Assembly: GCF_004405125.1 (NCBI RefSeq)
Contig: NZ_SORX01000014.1
Span: forward strand, 1-50,055
Reading direction: 5' to 3'
DNA: 50,055 nucleotides
DNA from: Jeotgalibacillus salarius
GTDB taxonomy: Bacteria > Bacillota > Bacilli > Bacillales > Jeotgalibacillaceae
The position numbers and the translations under genes are program-made. This document shows positions 1 through 8,505 of this stretch, in pieces. A model generated the notes under the pieces. The model was not told where the DNA came from, did no database searches, and saw only the letters and a list, made by a program, of their open reading frames with translations. How positions within the stretch are numbered: position 1 is the stretch's first letter; each line of letters begins with the position of its first letter.

Positions 1-53
1 TAAGACACCGCCCTTTCACGGCGGTAACACGGGTTCGAATCCCGTACGGGTCA
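1..53 (+). tRNA. tRNA-Glu (UUC), 3' part
   Basis: The window opens inside a tRNA gene. The anticodon arm is visible as a CCGCC/GGCGG stem around a loop reading CTTTCAC, which gives anticodon TTC (glutamate). A T-arm with GGTTCGAATCC follows, then the 3' acceptor strand ACGGGTC and discriminator A at 53. No CCA is encoded. The 5' acceptor strand and D-arm lie upstream of the window. Confidence 0.9.
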
Positions 54-58
54 TAAAT

Positions 59-101
59 AAAAGCAGTTTCCAGATCAATTTGATTTGGAAACTGCTTTTT
101 T
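59..101 (+). terminator. Rho-independent terminator after the tRNA gene
   Basis: An AAGCAGTTTCCA arm pairs with TGGAAACTGCTT across a short AT-rich loop and is followed by a T run. It lies directly downstream of the tRNA gene and probably ends a tRNA operon. Confidence 0.85.
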
Positions 102-129
102 CTTTTGGTTATATGAAAGCAGGATGTTG

Positions 130-255
130 ATTTCTGCTTCGGGCCGACGCTCACGGCCGGGCGGTGAGCCTTGTATAGCTTTAAAGCTATACAAGGGTTT
201 CATTTCATCACCTAATCGACTTCTCATGCGTAGCTATTCGCCGTCTGGCGCTATA
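130..255. repeat. Divergent copy of the intergenic GC-rich hairpin element
   Basis: This stretch shares GACGCT, GGCGGTGAGCC and GGGT-TCATCACC-like blocks, in the same order, with the reverse-oriented copies at 12581, 26176, 40011 and 44905. Its centre is replaced by a perfect 28-bp palindrome at 169-196. It appears to be a degraded or variant member of the family. Nothing else is seen between the tRNA terminator and the yteA terminator. Confidence 0.5.
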
Positions 256-297
256 TATAATTAAAGTTGTTGAAAACGATAACTAAGATTTCAATAT

Positions 298-331
298 AAA
301 AAACCCCCTTCAGCAAAAGAGAAGGGGGCGT
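298..331 (-). terminator. Terminator of yteA
   Basis: On the minus strand a CCCCCTTC/GAAGGGGG stem is followed by a run of six T, just past the yteA stop codon. Confidence 0.85.
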
Positions 332-336
332 TAACC

Positions 337-939
337 TTATTTATCATCATCAGGCATAATTTTTCTGTGCGTACCGTCAATTTCGTTTGCAACGTCTTCA
401 TCTTCAGAGTCATCTTCATAAAGGTCATCATAACTTTTTCCGCCGTTTGGCATATCAGAAGGCGTTTCTGAAGTACCATAACGTGCTGCCTCATCAAAAC
501 TGTTTTCATAATCCCTTACTTCCTCATCTTCACCACGATAAGGGTGGTCTGCAGAAGGGCTGATCACAGCTTCTTCACTTGGACGCTGATTCTGGTTGTT
601 GTAATCTTCAGCATGCTCCACACACGTTAAAGCTGTCGGTATCGCTTCTAGGCGCTCAAAAGGTATCTCTTCTCCACTAACTGTACATATACCATATGTG
701 CCTTCTTTCATTGCATTTAACGCTGCATTGATATCATCAAGCTCTTTTTGTGTATGTTCTTCAAGTGCCAGATCCTTTTCGCGTTCAAAAAGGTCAGTAG
801 CATTATCTGCAGGGTGATTATCATAATTTGATAGCTCAGTAGTTTCATACGGCTCTGAATTTTCATGTTGCTCTATAATTTGTTTCTTACGTGTATATAA
901 TTCCTCTTTTAACAGGTTTTGCTGTTCATTCGTAATCAT
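337..939 (-). CDS. yteA: YteA-like DksA/TraR-family general stress protein
   Basis: About 200 residues, matching the YteA family: a long acidic N-terminal helical region, then a degenerate DksA/TraR zinc-finger segment near residues 85-110 (GTYGIC..SGEEIPFERL), of which only some of the usual four cysteines are seen (one in GIC, one in TCVEHA). The C-terminus is acidic and low in complexity. The first ATG (946-948) sits almost on top of the GGAAGG Shine-Dalgarno; the ATG at 937-939 has proper spacing and starts like known YteA proteins (MIT-NEQ), so I chose it. The likely role is in the general stress response. As in B. subtilis it sits next to menaquinone genes. A SigB-like promoter lies upstream. 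Confidence 0.85.
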   Translation of the reverse strand: MITNEQQNLLKEELYTRKKQIIEQHENSEPYETTELSNYDNHPADNATDLFEREKDLALEEHTQKELDDINAALNAMKEGTYGICTVSGEEIPFERLEAIPTALTCVEHAEDYNNQNQRPSEEAVISPSADHPYRGEDEEVRDYENSFDEAARYGTSETPSDMPNGGKSYDDLYEDDSEDEDVANEIDGTHRKIMPDDDK

Positions 940-980
940 GGTTGTCATCCTTCCTTCATATCTAATGGCATATTACAGTT

Positions 981-1004
981 TATCCTTCTGACAGAATTTA
1001 AAAC
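981..1004 (-). promoter_or_regulatory. Possible SigB-type promoter of yteA
   Basis: On the minus strand, GTTTTA (999-1004) and AGGATA (981-986) are separated by 12 bases. This approximates the SigB pattern GTTTAA-N12-14-GGGTAT, about 40 bases upstream of the yteA start. The B. subtilis homologue is a general stress gene, which fits. The -10 match is imperfect. Confidence 0.45.
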
Positions 1005-1055
1005 CTTTCGAACTTTTCGGAATGTCTGTACAAATAGAGTATAAATCTGAAAATG

Positions 1056-1085
1056 AATACCCCCGCTGCAAGTAGCGGGGGTATT
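1056..1085 (-). terminator. Terminator of menA
   Basis: A perfect 12-bp stem (AATACCCCCGCT/AGCGGGGGTATT) lies immediately after the menA stop codon. On the minus strand the sequence beyond it is T-rich. Confidence 0.8.
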
Positions 1086-1086
1086 G

Positions 1087-1998
1087 TTATGAAAAATATC
1101 CGATTAAAAAGCCAATTGATAACAAAAAGCCAAATATGGTGTTTGTCTGAGCTGTCGCTTTCATAGCCGGCATCATCTGCATGGGTTTTGTTTTACCTAT
1201 GAAGCCTTTGGTCGCTTTTACTGCTTTAGGTATGCTCAGGAAACTGATGAGCATCCATGGCGTTACTGTGCCCGTAAGCACTAAGATCACGACAAAGCTG
1301 TAAGCAGTGATAAACATTGAAGCAAGGAAATAAATTGCGTATTTTCTGCCTAAAAGTATCGCAATCGTTTTTCTGCCATTCTCTTTATCGCCATCCAGGT
1401 CACGGATATTATTAGCAAGCAAAATCGCACCGACTAAAATTGAGACGGGTATTGAAACAAACATTGCAACGGCATTAATCATTCCGGTCTGAATATAAAA
1501 CGAAATCAGAATGATGACAAATCCCATGAAAAATCCTGCTGCCAGCTCTCCAAATGGAGTATAGGCAATTGGCACGGGGCCTCCTGTATAAAAGTAAGCT
1601 GCTGCCATACAGATTAAACCGATCACGGCGATCCACCAGGAGCTGTTTATACAAATATAAATTCCCAGCAAAAGAGCAATTCCGAATAAAGCGTAGGCTA
1701 GATTGATCACTGTTTTAGGCTTCACACCATTCCGTACAATTGCTCCACCAATTCCGACAGAGTTTTCATTATCGAGTCCGCGCACATAATCAAAGTATTC
1801 ATTAATCATATTTGCGGCTGCCTGGATCAGTATGCTGGCAGTTAACATTGCCAGGAACAATAACCAGTCCATTTCAGCATAATTTAATGCGAGTACTGTA
1901 CCCAGCAGGACTGGTACAAAGGCGGCAGTCAGCGTATGGGGGCGTGTTAGCTGCCACCAGATTCGCCAACCCTTGTCGCGTTCAGGTCTTTCGCTCAT
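1087..1998 (-). CDS. menA: 1,4-dihydroxy-2-naphthoate polyprenyltransferase MenA
   Basis: An integral-membrane UbiA-family prenyltransferase that attaches the polyprenyl chain to DHNA to give demethylmenaquinone. The two Asp-rich motifs that bind Mg-prenyl diphosphate are present: NMINEYFDYVRGLD near residue 63 and NNIRDLDGDKENGRK near residue 196. They are separated by several hydrophobic helices. I moved the start to the ATG at 1998, preceded by TTAGGAGAG, giving 303 residues; an upstream in-frame start has no ribosome site. The gene is divergent from menF, so both halves of the pathway flank one control region. The methylase that finishes menaquinone is not in the window. Confidence 0.95.
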   Translation of the reverse strand: MSERPERDKGWRIWWQLTRPHTLTAAFVPVLLGTVLALNYAEMDWLLFLAMLTASILIQAAANMINEYFDYVRGLDNENSVGIGGAIVRNGVKPKTVINLAYALFGIALLLGIYICINSSWWIAVIGLICMAAAYFYTGGPVPIAYTPFGELAAGFFMGFVIILISFYIQTGMINAVAMFVSIPVSILVGAILLANNIRDLDGDKENGRKTIAILLGRKYAIYFLASMFITAYSFVVILVLTGTVTPWMLISFLSIPKAVKATKGFIGKTKPMQMMPAMKATAQTNTIFGFLLSIGFLIGYFS

Positions 1999-2170
1999 AT
2001 TATTCTCTCCTAACATTCTATTAAAGTTCGCTAATGCGAATAGTGACAAAATATCTACATCTATTATATCGTTTTTAAGTGTTTATAAAAAGAAACAGAT
2101 TGTTTTGAAAAGCGTGTGAAATACAAGGATGAAAACAGTTTCAAAAAAAGCATTCAAAAATGACGATTCG

Positions 2171-2200
2171 TTGACAGTGCTGTCAAAAGAAGTGTATCTT
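2171..2200 (+). promoter_or_regulatory. Promoter of the menF operon with an overlapping palindrome
   Basis: TTGACA (2171-2176) and TATCTT (2195-2200) are separated by 18 bases, as expected for a SigA promoter, about 50 bases upstream of menF. The -35 hexamer is part of a perfect inverted repeat, TTGACAG-TG-CTGTCAA (2171-2186), which looks like an operator. The cognate regulator cannot be named. Confidence 0.6.
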
Positions 2201-2250
2201 TAAGAGAGCAAATTGTGGACAAATGTGCGTATTTTTTGGAGGGAAGCACA

Positions 2251-3645
2251 GTGAGAATCCTACATCAATCTCAAGGATTTACAACTTTTGAACAGGCTTT
2301 TGAAATTGCTGAAAAGTCGAATCAGCCTGTCTTATATAGTAAAACAATGGAAATCGAAGCGATTGACCCTCTTCAGTTTTATGAAGCGGGTTATTCTATC
2401 TTTAATGGAGAGCGTTCTTATTGGCAGGATCCTAAATCTGAGTGTACTTATGCAGGTGCAGGTTCAGCTAAAACTTTTCATATTAAAGAAACAGATCGTT
2501 TTAATGCGCTAAGTGAACAGTGGAAAAGGTTTTTAAAAGATGCAGTGATTGAAAAAGGTGCAGTATGGACGGGTCCAGTTATTTTGGGTGGATTTTCATT
2601 TGACCCTGAAAAAAATAAGGGTGCTGAATGGGGTTCATTTAACCAGGGTCATTTCCAGCTTCCTGCATTTATGCTGACTGTTGATCAGTATGGGAAATCA
2701 TTTTTGACTGTTAATGTTGTGTGCAACAAGGGTGAGCATGCTGTCACAGTATGGAATCAGATGCAAAAGCAAAAAGCTGCACTATTAAACAAAACTGTAA
2801 ACAGTTTGAAGGATGTAAATGTTTTATCAATAAAAGAATGTCAGCCGCTGGAATGGAAATCATCTCTTACTGCAGTTGTTGAGCGAATCAACCGGGATGA
2901 GCTTGAAAAAGTGGTGCTCGCGAGAAAAGTGAAAGTTGAATTTGATGACAGGAAACGTTCTGATTCTATACTTGAAAAGCTGCGAGATGATCAGAGTGAA
3001 AGCTTTATATTTTCATTTGAAGCTGGTGAGAGCTGCTTTATAGGAGCGACACCGGAGCGATTGATTAAAAAATACAAAAATAAAGTGCTGTCCACTTGTC
3101 TTGCCGGTTCCATTGCACGGGGTAAGACAATGAATGAAGATCAGGAGTTCGGGAAAGAATTGCTGAGTGATGAAAAAAATCTGGGAGAGCATGAAATCGT
3201 CGTGCGTATGATTTCACAAAGCCTGGAAGACTTGTGCAGTCATTTATCCGTACCAGATCAGCCTGTATTGATGAAAATGAGAGATATTCAGCATTTGTAT
3301 ACACCGGTTGAAGGAATAACTGAACGCGATTCAATCCTTGAGTTCGTGAAAAAGCTGCATCCTACACCAGCATTAGGCGGTACACCAACGCATAAAGCGA
3401 TGGAGATTATTCGTGAGGAAGAAGAGATGGACCGCGGATTTTATGCAGCACCTGTCGGCTGGCTGAATGCTGAAGGTGATGGAGAGTTTGCAGTAGCAAT
3501 CCGGTCAGGACTGTTGTCGGGTAAACACGCTTATCTATATGCAGGATGTGGTGTGGTGAAAGATTCTGATGCTGAAAGCGAGTATCAGGAAACGTTAATT
3601 AAGCTGCGTCCAATGGTAAGAGCAGTGGGAGGAACAATTTCATGA
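2251..3645 (+). CDS. menF: Isochorismate synthase MenF
   Basis: Converts chorismate to isochorismate, the first committed step of menaquinone synthesis. The C-terminal chorismate-binding fold is evident from LEKVVLARKV, CLAGSIARG and HPTPALGGTPTHKAMEIIREEE. I set the start at GTG 2251, which has an excellent GGAGGG site 7 bases upstream; an in-frame GTG at 2215 has none. The resulting 464 residues is normal for the family. Its TGA overlaps the menD ATG (ATGA), so the two are translationally coupled at the head of a six-gene operon. Confidence 0.95.
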   Translation: MRILHQSQGFTTFEQAFEIAEKSNQPVLYSKTMEIEAIDPLQFYEAGYSIFNGERSYWQDPKSECTYAGAGSAKTFHIKETDRFNALSEQWKRFLKDAVIEKGAVWTGPVILGGFSFDPEKNKGAEWGSFNQGHFQLPAFMLTVDQYGKSFLTVNVVCNKGEHAVTVWNQMQKQKAALLNKTVNSLKDVNVLSIKECQPLEWKSSLTAVVERINRDELEKVVLARKVKVEFDDRKRSDSILEKLRDDQSESFIFSFEAGESCFIGATPERLIKKYKNKVLSTCLAGSIARGKTMNEDQEFGKELLSDEKNLGEHEIVVRMISQSLEDLCSHLSVPDQPVLMKMRDIQHLYTPVEGITERDSILEFVKKLHPTPALGGTPTHKAMEIIREEEEMDRGFYAAPVGWLNAEGDGEFAVAIRSGLLSGKHAYLYAGCGVVKDSDAESEYQETLIKLRPMVRAVGGTIS

Positions 3646-5351
3646 ATCACAAAGAAAGTTTGACGATTTATACGTCATCATTTATAGAACAGCTTTATCA
3701 AAGCGGCGTCAAAAGAGCAGTGATCAGTCCAGGATCACGCTCTACGCCGCTTGCTTATTTGTTGGAGGCTCATCCGCACATTCAAACCTTTGTAAATGTT
3801 GATGAGCGTTCAGCCGCTTTTTATGCGCTTGGCATGGCAAAAGCTTCACAGGAGCCAGTTGCGATTGTCTGCACTTCTGGTACTGCAGCTGCGAATTATT
3901 TTCCTGCTGTTGTTGAAGCGCGTTATGCCAGGGTGCCACTGGTCGTATTAACCGCAGATCGTCCTCATGAACTGCGTGATAACGGGGCACCGCAGGCAAT
4001 CGATCAAATCAACCTGTTCGGAAAGCATGCTAAATGGTTTTACGATATGCCGCTTCCTGAATCAGACACAAATATTCTGCAGTACACAGGCCGTATAGCA
4101 GCAAAAGCAGCTGCAAAATCAATTACTTCACCAAAAGGACCGGTCCATCTGAATTTTCCTTTCAGAGAGCCTCTGTCTCCTGATCTGTCAAAGTACCGTG
4201 AAATGAAATCTTATACCTCAGTTTTCGGGGCAGAAAAACAGTTGAGCAGTCATCATGTTTCACAGCTGACTGACCAGGTGAATAACGCTTCTAAAGGGTT
4301 AATCATTGCCGGACCTTCTGAAGATGATAGCGCAGTTGAAGCGATCCTGTATTTAGCAGAAGTCACAGGTTATCCGGTGCTAGCGGATCCTTTAAGCGGG
4401 CTGAGAACGAATATGGAGAATCATAAACACGTAATTGAATGCTATGATGCATTTTTACGGGAAGATGAATTAAAGAAACAATTATCAGCTGACATTGTGA
4501 TCCGCTTCGGTGGTATGCCTGTGTCGAAAGCTCTTTCACAGTATTTAAAAGGAAATTCATCCGGGCAGTGGTTGATTGATGAAGGTGCTGACTGGCGGGA
4601 TCCGACTTCTTCGGCGACGTCATATATTGAAGCGAATGATCGTCTGTTTGCAGAGCAATTGGCTTCAGCAGTTACCGTGCGTGCTGATCAGGAGTGGCTG
4701 GATAAATGGATCAGCTATAACCAGAAAGCAACAGGTGAAATCCGACAATACATCGATCAGGAAAAAGATGAGGGAGCGGCAGTCGGAACGCTTCTACAGT
4801 CTCTGCCGGAAGGTGCCCATTTAGTGGCTGGTAACAGTATGCCCATCCGGGATGTGGACACGTTTTGGATTCGGGGAATGAAAAAAATTCATGTGTGGGC
4901 CAATCGTGGGGCGAATGGAATCGATGGAGTGGTTTCCACAGCTTTGGGCATTGCCTCGGTGAAAGCAGAACCTGTTTACTTATTAATAGGAGATCTCTCA
5001 ATGTTCCATGATTTAAATGGACTGCTTGTGACCAAACAGTACTCAAATCAATTGCAGATTATCATTATGAATAATAATGGCGGCGGTATTTTCTCTTTTC
5101 TTCCACAGGCATCTGAGCCTGAACACTTTGAAACGCTGTTTGGCACACCACCTTCACTCGATTTTAAACATGCTGCAAAATTATACAGCCTGGATTATAT
5201 TCGATGCGAATCAAAGGAAGAGCTGCAGCAAGCAATGACACACCATCATGATCAAGTAAACATGATTGAAGTCATCACTGATCGTGAGGAAAATACAGCG
5301 GCCCACCGTATATTGTGGGAACGCATAGCCACAGCATTACGGGGTGAGTAA
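3642..5351 (+). CDS. menD: SEPHCHC synthase MenD
   Basis: A thiamine-diphosphate enzyme that adds the succinic-semialdehyde unit from 2-oxoglutarate to isochorismate. The N-terminal pyrimidine-binding domain contains GSRSTPLAYLLE and DERSAAFYALGMAKAS. The C-terminal domain has the ThDP/Mg motif GDLSMFHDLNGLL followed by NNNGGGIFSFLPQ. The length of 569 residues is typical. It overlaps menF by 4 bases and menH starts at the next base after its stop, showing tight coupling. Confidence 0.96.
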   Translation: MNHKESLTIYTSSFIEQLYQSGVKRAVISPGSRSTPLAYLLEAHPHIQTFVNVDERSAAFYALGMAKASQEPVAIVCTSGTAAANYFPAVVEARYARVPLVVLTADRPHELRDNGAPQAIDQINLFGKHAKWFYDMPLPESDTNILQYTGRIAAKAAAKSITSPKGPVHLNFPFREPLSPDLSKYREMKSYTSVFGAEKQLSSHHVSQLTDQVNNASKGLIIAGPSEDDSAVEAILYLAEVTGYPVLADPLSGLRTNMENHKHVIECYDAFLREDELKKQLSADIVIRFGGMPVSKALSQYLKGNSSGQWLIDEGADWRDPTSSATSYIEANDRLFAEQLASAVTVRADQEWLDKWISYNQKATGEIRQYIDQEKDEGAAVGTLLQSLPEGAHLVAGNSMPIRDVDTFWIRGMKKIHVWANRGANGIDGVVSTALGIASVKAEPVYLLIGDLSMFHDLNGLLVTKQYSNQLQIIIMNNNGGGIFSFLPQASEPEHFETLFGTPPSLDFKHAAKLYSLDYIRCESKEELQQAMTHHHDQVNMIEVITDREENTAAHRILWERIATALRGE

Positions 5352-6170
5352 ATGGATATTCAGGTGAAAGAAGCTCATTACAATGTGCAGATTACGGGCA
5401 AAGGTTCTCCACTTGTTCTGCTTCACGGCTTTACCGGAAGCACAGCAACATGGAAGAGGTTCGCAGACTGCTTCAAAAACGATCATCAACTGATTGCGAT
5501 TGATTTACCCGGACATGGTCTCACATCCGCACCACTGAATGAGCACTATTTTTTGATGGAGAATGTTTGTGAAGCAATACAAGACATTTTAGACCAGCTG
5601 AATATTGATCAGGCGGCATTTCTTGGTTATTCAATGGGAGGCAGAACTGCATTGGCTTTTTCAGTTTTGTACCCTGAATATGTCAACAGTCTGATACTCG
5701 AGAGTGCTTCGCCTGGACTAAAGACGACAGCTGAACGTGTTGATCGAAAGACACGTGATGAAAAGCTTGCGACGTTTATTGAAAATGAAGGGTTAGAGCG
5801 TTTCACAGATAAATGGGAAGAAATTCCGCTTTTCGAGTCTCAAAAAAAATTGAGTCCTGAACAACGTATGGAGATTCGTTCTGAGCGTCTTCGCAATACG
5901 ACAGAAGGCCTTTCAGCCAGTTTGCGCTACATGGGAACCGGCAGCCAGCCCTCCTACTGGAGTATGCTGGACGTGATTGGAATTCCTGTTCTTTTAATCA
6001 CCGGTGAATGGGATCGGAAGTTTATTGATATTGCGAAAAAAATGAAAAAATTGTTCAAAAATGCTGAACATCAAATTATTTTACAGGCAGGGCATGCAAT
6101 ACAGGTGGAACAGCCAGAAAAATTTGATACAATGGTAAGGGAGTTTTTAGTGAAAAACTCGACTACATAA
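5352..6170 (+). CDS. menH: SHCHC synthase MenH (alpha/beta hydrolase fold)
   Basis: Eliminates pyruvate from SEPHCHC to give SHCHC. The alpha/beta-hydrolase triad is intact: Ser in GYSMGG near residue 95, Asp in TGEWDRKF, and His in [14 protein letters not shown]. It follows menD with no spacer (menD ends at 5351), in the canonical B. subtilis position (formerly ytxM). The length of 272 residues is normal. Confidence 0.93.
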   Translation: MDIQVKEAHYNVQITGKGSPLVLLHGFTGSTATWKRFADCFKNDHQLIAIDLPGHGLTSAPLNEHYFLMENVCEAIQDILDQLNIDQAAFLGYSMGGRTALAFSVLYPEYVNSLILESASPGLKTTAERVDRKTRDEKLATFIENEGLERFTDKWEEIPLFESQKKLSPEQRMEIRSERLRNTTEGLSASLRYMGTGSQPSYWSMLDVIGIPVLLITGEWDRKFIDIAKKMKKLFKNAEHQIILQAGHAIQVEQPEKFDTMVREFLVKNSTT

Positions 6171-6186
6171 TAAGGAGGTTTCTTTC

Positions 6187-7005
6187 ATGACTCGTGAATG
6201 GGTACAGGAACGAAACTATGAAGATATTTTATATGAAACGTATAATGGGATTGCGAAAATCTCTATCAACCGTCCGGAAGTGCGCAATGCATTCCGTCCG
6301 AAAACAGTAATGGAATTGATCAATGCATTTGCATATGCGCGTGACGATTCTAAAATCGGTGTGATCGTACTTGCAGGTGTGGGTGAAAAAGCATTCTGTT
6401 CAGGCGGTGACCAAAGCGTCCGCGGACACGGAGGTTATGTTGGAGAAGACGAAATTCCCCGTCTGAATGTACTTGACCTTCAGCGATTAATCCGCGTGAT
6501 TCCTAAGCCGGTTGTAGCGATGGTATCAGGTTATGCGATTGGTGGCGGACACGTATTGCACGTTGTCTGTGACCTGACAATTGCTGCTGATAATGCAATC
6601 TTTGGTCAAACGGGTCCAAATGTAGGCTCATTTGACGCTGGTTATGGTTCAGGTTACCTGGCGCGTATTATCGGTCATAAGAAAGCGCGTGAAATCTGGT
6701 TCCTTTGCCGTCAATACGACGCGAAAGAAGCACTTGATATGGGCTTAGTCAATACAGTTGTGCCTTTAGATGAGCTTGAAGATGAAACGGTTAAGTGGTG
6801 TGAAGAAATGCTTGAGAAGAGCCCAACAGCACTGCGCTTTATTAAAGCTGCTATGAACGCAGATACTGATGGTCTTGCAGGTCTTCAGCAGTTCGCTGGA
6901 GATGCAACACTTCTATACTATACAACTGATGAAGCAAAAGAAGGCCGCGATGCCTTTAAAGAGAAGCGTAAACCTGACTTTGGTCAGTTCCCGCGTTTCC
7001 CGTAA
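6187..7005 (+). CDS. menB: 1,4-dihydroxy-2-naphthoyl-CoA synthase MenB
   Basis: A crotonase-fold enzyme that cyclises o-succinylbenzoyl-CoA to DHNA-CoA. Diagnostic features are the oxyanion-hole segment [17 protein letters not shown] near residue 75 and the [21 protein letters not shown] and [21 protein letters not shown] blocks. A strong AAGGAGG site precedes the ATG. Its codons look optimised compared with its operon neighbours, suggesting high expression. Confidence 0.97.
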   Translation: MTREWVQERNYEDILYETYNGIAKISINRPEVRNAFRPKTVMELINAFAYARDDSKIGVIVLAGVGEKAFCSGGDQSVRGHGGYVGEDEIPRLNVLDLQRLIRVIPKPVVAMVSGYAIGGGHVLHVVCDLTIAADNAIFGQTGPNVGSFDAGYGSGYLARIIGHKKAREIWFLCRQYDAKEALDMGLVNTVVPLDELEDETVKWCEEMLEKSPTALRFIKAAMNADTDGLAGLQQFAGDATLLYYTTDEAKEGRDAFKEKRKPDFGQFPRFP

Positions 7006-7015
7006 ATCGAATTGT

Positions 7016-7050
7016 CTGCCCTGTGAGCTCCGTGCTGCAGGGCAGTTTTC
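7016..7050 (+). terminator. Intra-operon hairpin between menB and menE
   Basis: CTGCCCTG (7016-7023) pairs with CAGGGCAG (7038-7045) and is followed by TTTTC. It could be a leaky terminator or a 3'-end stabiliser that sets menB expression above menE-menC. The T run is short, so full termination is unlikely. Confidence 0.5.
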
Positions 7051-7074
7051 AATTTAAAGAAAGGAGGAAGAATG

Positions 7075-8505
7075 ATGAAGAGCTGGCTTGAGAAGAGAGC
7101 GGATTTGTCACCGGATAAAGTTGGACTTTATTGTAATAAAAACGTCTGGACTTTCAGAGAGATGGAAGAGGAAGCAACCGTGCTGGCAGAAAAAATTTGG
7201 CCATATTTAAAAAATCAAATGCCTGTTGCGCTGTTGATTACGAATCAGCCACAATCTGTTTTTCTTATACACGCACTACAAAAAATTCGTGTACCTGTCC
7301 TGATGCTTAATAACCGTCTTACATATGAAGAATGGCAGTACCAGCTGAAAGACAGTCAGGCGCAGCTGGTGATTTATGAGGACCGGTTCGGGATTGAGGC
7401 AGATTCAGCTGTTTCGATCGATGAGTTGAAGCAAAGTGAGCGTAAAAAATTAACTGCATTTGACTCTCAGGATGTGTGTTCCATTATGTACACATCCGGA
7501 ACGACCGGGAATCCTAAAGGCGTAATACAAACTTACGAGAATCACTTTGCAAGTGCTTCCGGGTCTGCATTTAATATTGGGCTTGATCCTGAAGATATCT
7601 GGTTGTGTGCAGTCCCGCTTTTTCATATAAGCGGATACTCAATTCTAATGAGAAGCGTTGTCTATGGGATCGCTGTGCGGCTGTATGAGAAGTTTGATGA
7701 ACATGAAATGAATAATGATCTTGTAAATGGAAAAGGATCGATTGTCTCAGTCGTCACAACGATGCTCCAAAGACTGCTGGATGTAAAAAGTGATCGTTAT
7801 CATTCATTTTTCAGATGTATGATTCTGGGTGGGGGACCTGCGCCATTACATATGGTTGAACGCTGTCACAGTGAAAAAATTCCGGTTTATCAATCTTACG
7901 GTATGACGGAAACATCATCACAGTTCACTACACTTTCCCCGGCGGATGCTTCCCGGAAGATCGGCTCATCCGGGAAGCCCTTATTTCCAGGTGAAATGAA
8001 GATTGCTGATCAAGATGGTGGAAAGTGCGCTGTAAATGAAATTGGTGAAATTCTTGTGAAAGGTCCTTCTGTTACGAGAGGTTATCTGAATAACGAATCA
8101 GCGACCAATGAGGCTCTGACAGATGGATGGCTTAAAACAGGTGATGTCGGTTATCTCGATCATGAAGGATTCCTTTATGTTGCAGACAGACGATCAGATC
8201 TCATTATATCAGGCGGCGAAAATATTTATCCTGCTGAAGTTGAATCTGTATTAGCGAGTCATCCTGCTGTGAGAGAAGCTGGTGTAGTCGGGAAAAAGGA
8301 TGAAAAATGGGGAGAAGTCCCGGTTGCTTTCCTTGTTATGGCAGATCAGGTGAAAAGCGAGTCTTTGGAACAGTTTTTGAGAGAGCGTCTTGCGGGTTAT
8401 AAAATACCGAAATTGTTCATGTTTGTTGAAGAACTGCCGAGAAATGCTGCAGGTAAACTTGTTAGAAGAAAGCTTAAAAAGGAGATAGATCATGAATCTT
8501 TCTAA
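7075..8505 (+). CDS. menE: o-succinylbenzoate-CoA ligase MenE
   Basis: An acyl-adenylating enzyme that makes o-succinylbenzoyl-CoA. The AMP-binding P-loop MYTSGTTGNPKGV is near residue 140, followed by YGMTETSS, the GWLKTGDVGYLD motif, and the C-terminal GKLVRRKL lysine region. There are two adjacent ATGs (7072 and 7075). The AAAGGAGG site is better spaced for 7075, so that start is given. It overlaps menC by 14 bases. Confidence 0.94.
   Translation: MKSWLEKRADLSPDKVGLYCNKNVWTFREMEEEATVLAEKIWPYLKNQMPVALLITNQPQSVFLIHALQKIRVPVLMLNNRLTYEEWQYQLKDSQAQLVIYEDRFGIEADSAVSIDELKQSERKKLTAFDSQDVCSIMYTSGTTGNPKGVIQTYENHFASASGSAFNIGLDPEDIWLCAVPLFHISGYSILMRSVVYGIAVRLYEKFDEHEMNNDLVNGKGSIVSVVTTMLQRLLDVKSDRYHSFFRCMILGGGPAPLHMVERCHSEKIPVYQSYGMTETSSQFTTLSPADASRKIGSSGKPLFPGEMKIADQDGGKCAVNEIGEILVKGPSVTRGYLNNESATNEALTDGWLKTGDVGYLDHEGFLYVADRRSDLIISGGENIYPAEVESVLASHPAVREAGVVGKKDEKWGEVPVAFLVMADQVKSESLEQFLRERLAGYKIPKLFMFVEELPRNAAGKLVRRKLKKEIDHESF

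Noticed and set aside
2215-2250. MenF start at GTG 2215
   Set aside because: It has no ribosome site and begins about 15 bases after the -10 element; GTG 2251 has GGAGGG at ideal spacing.
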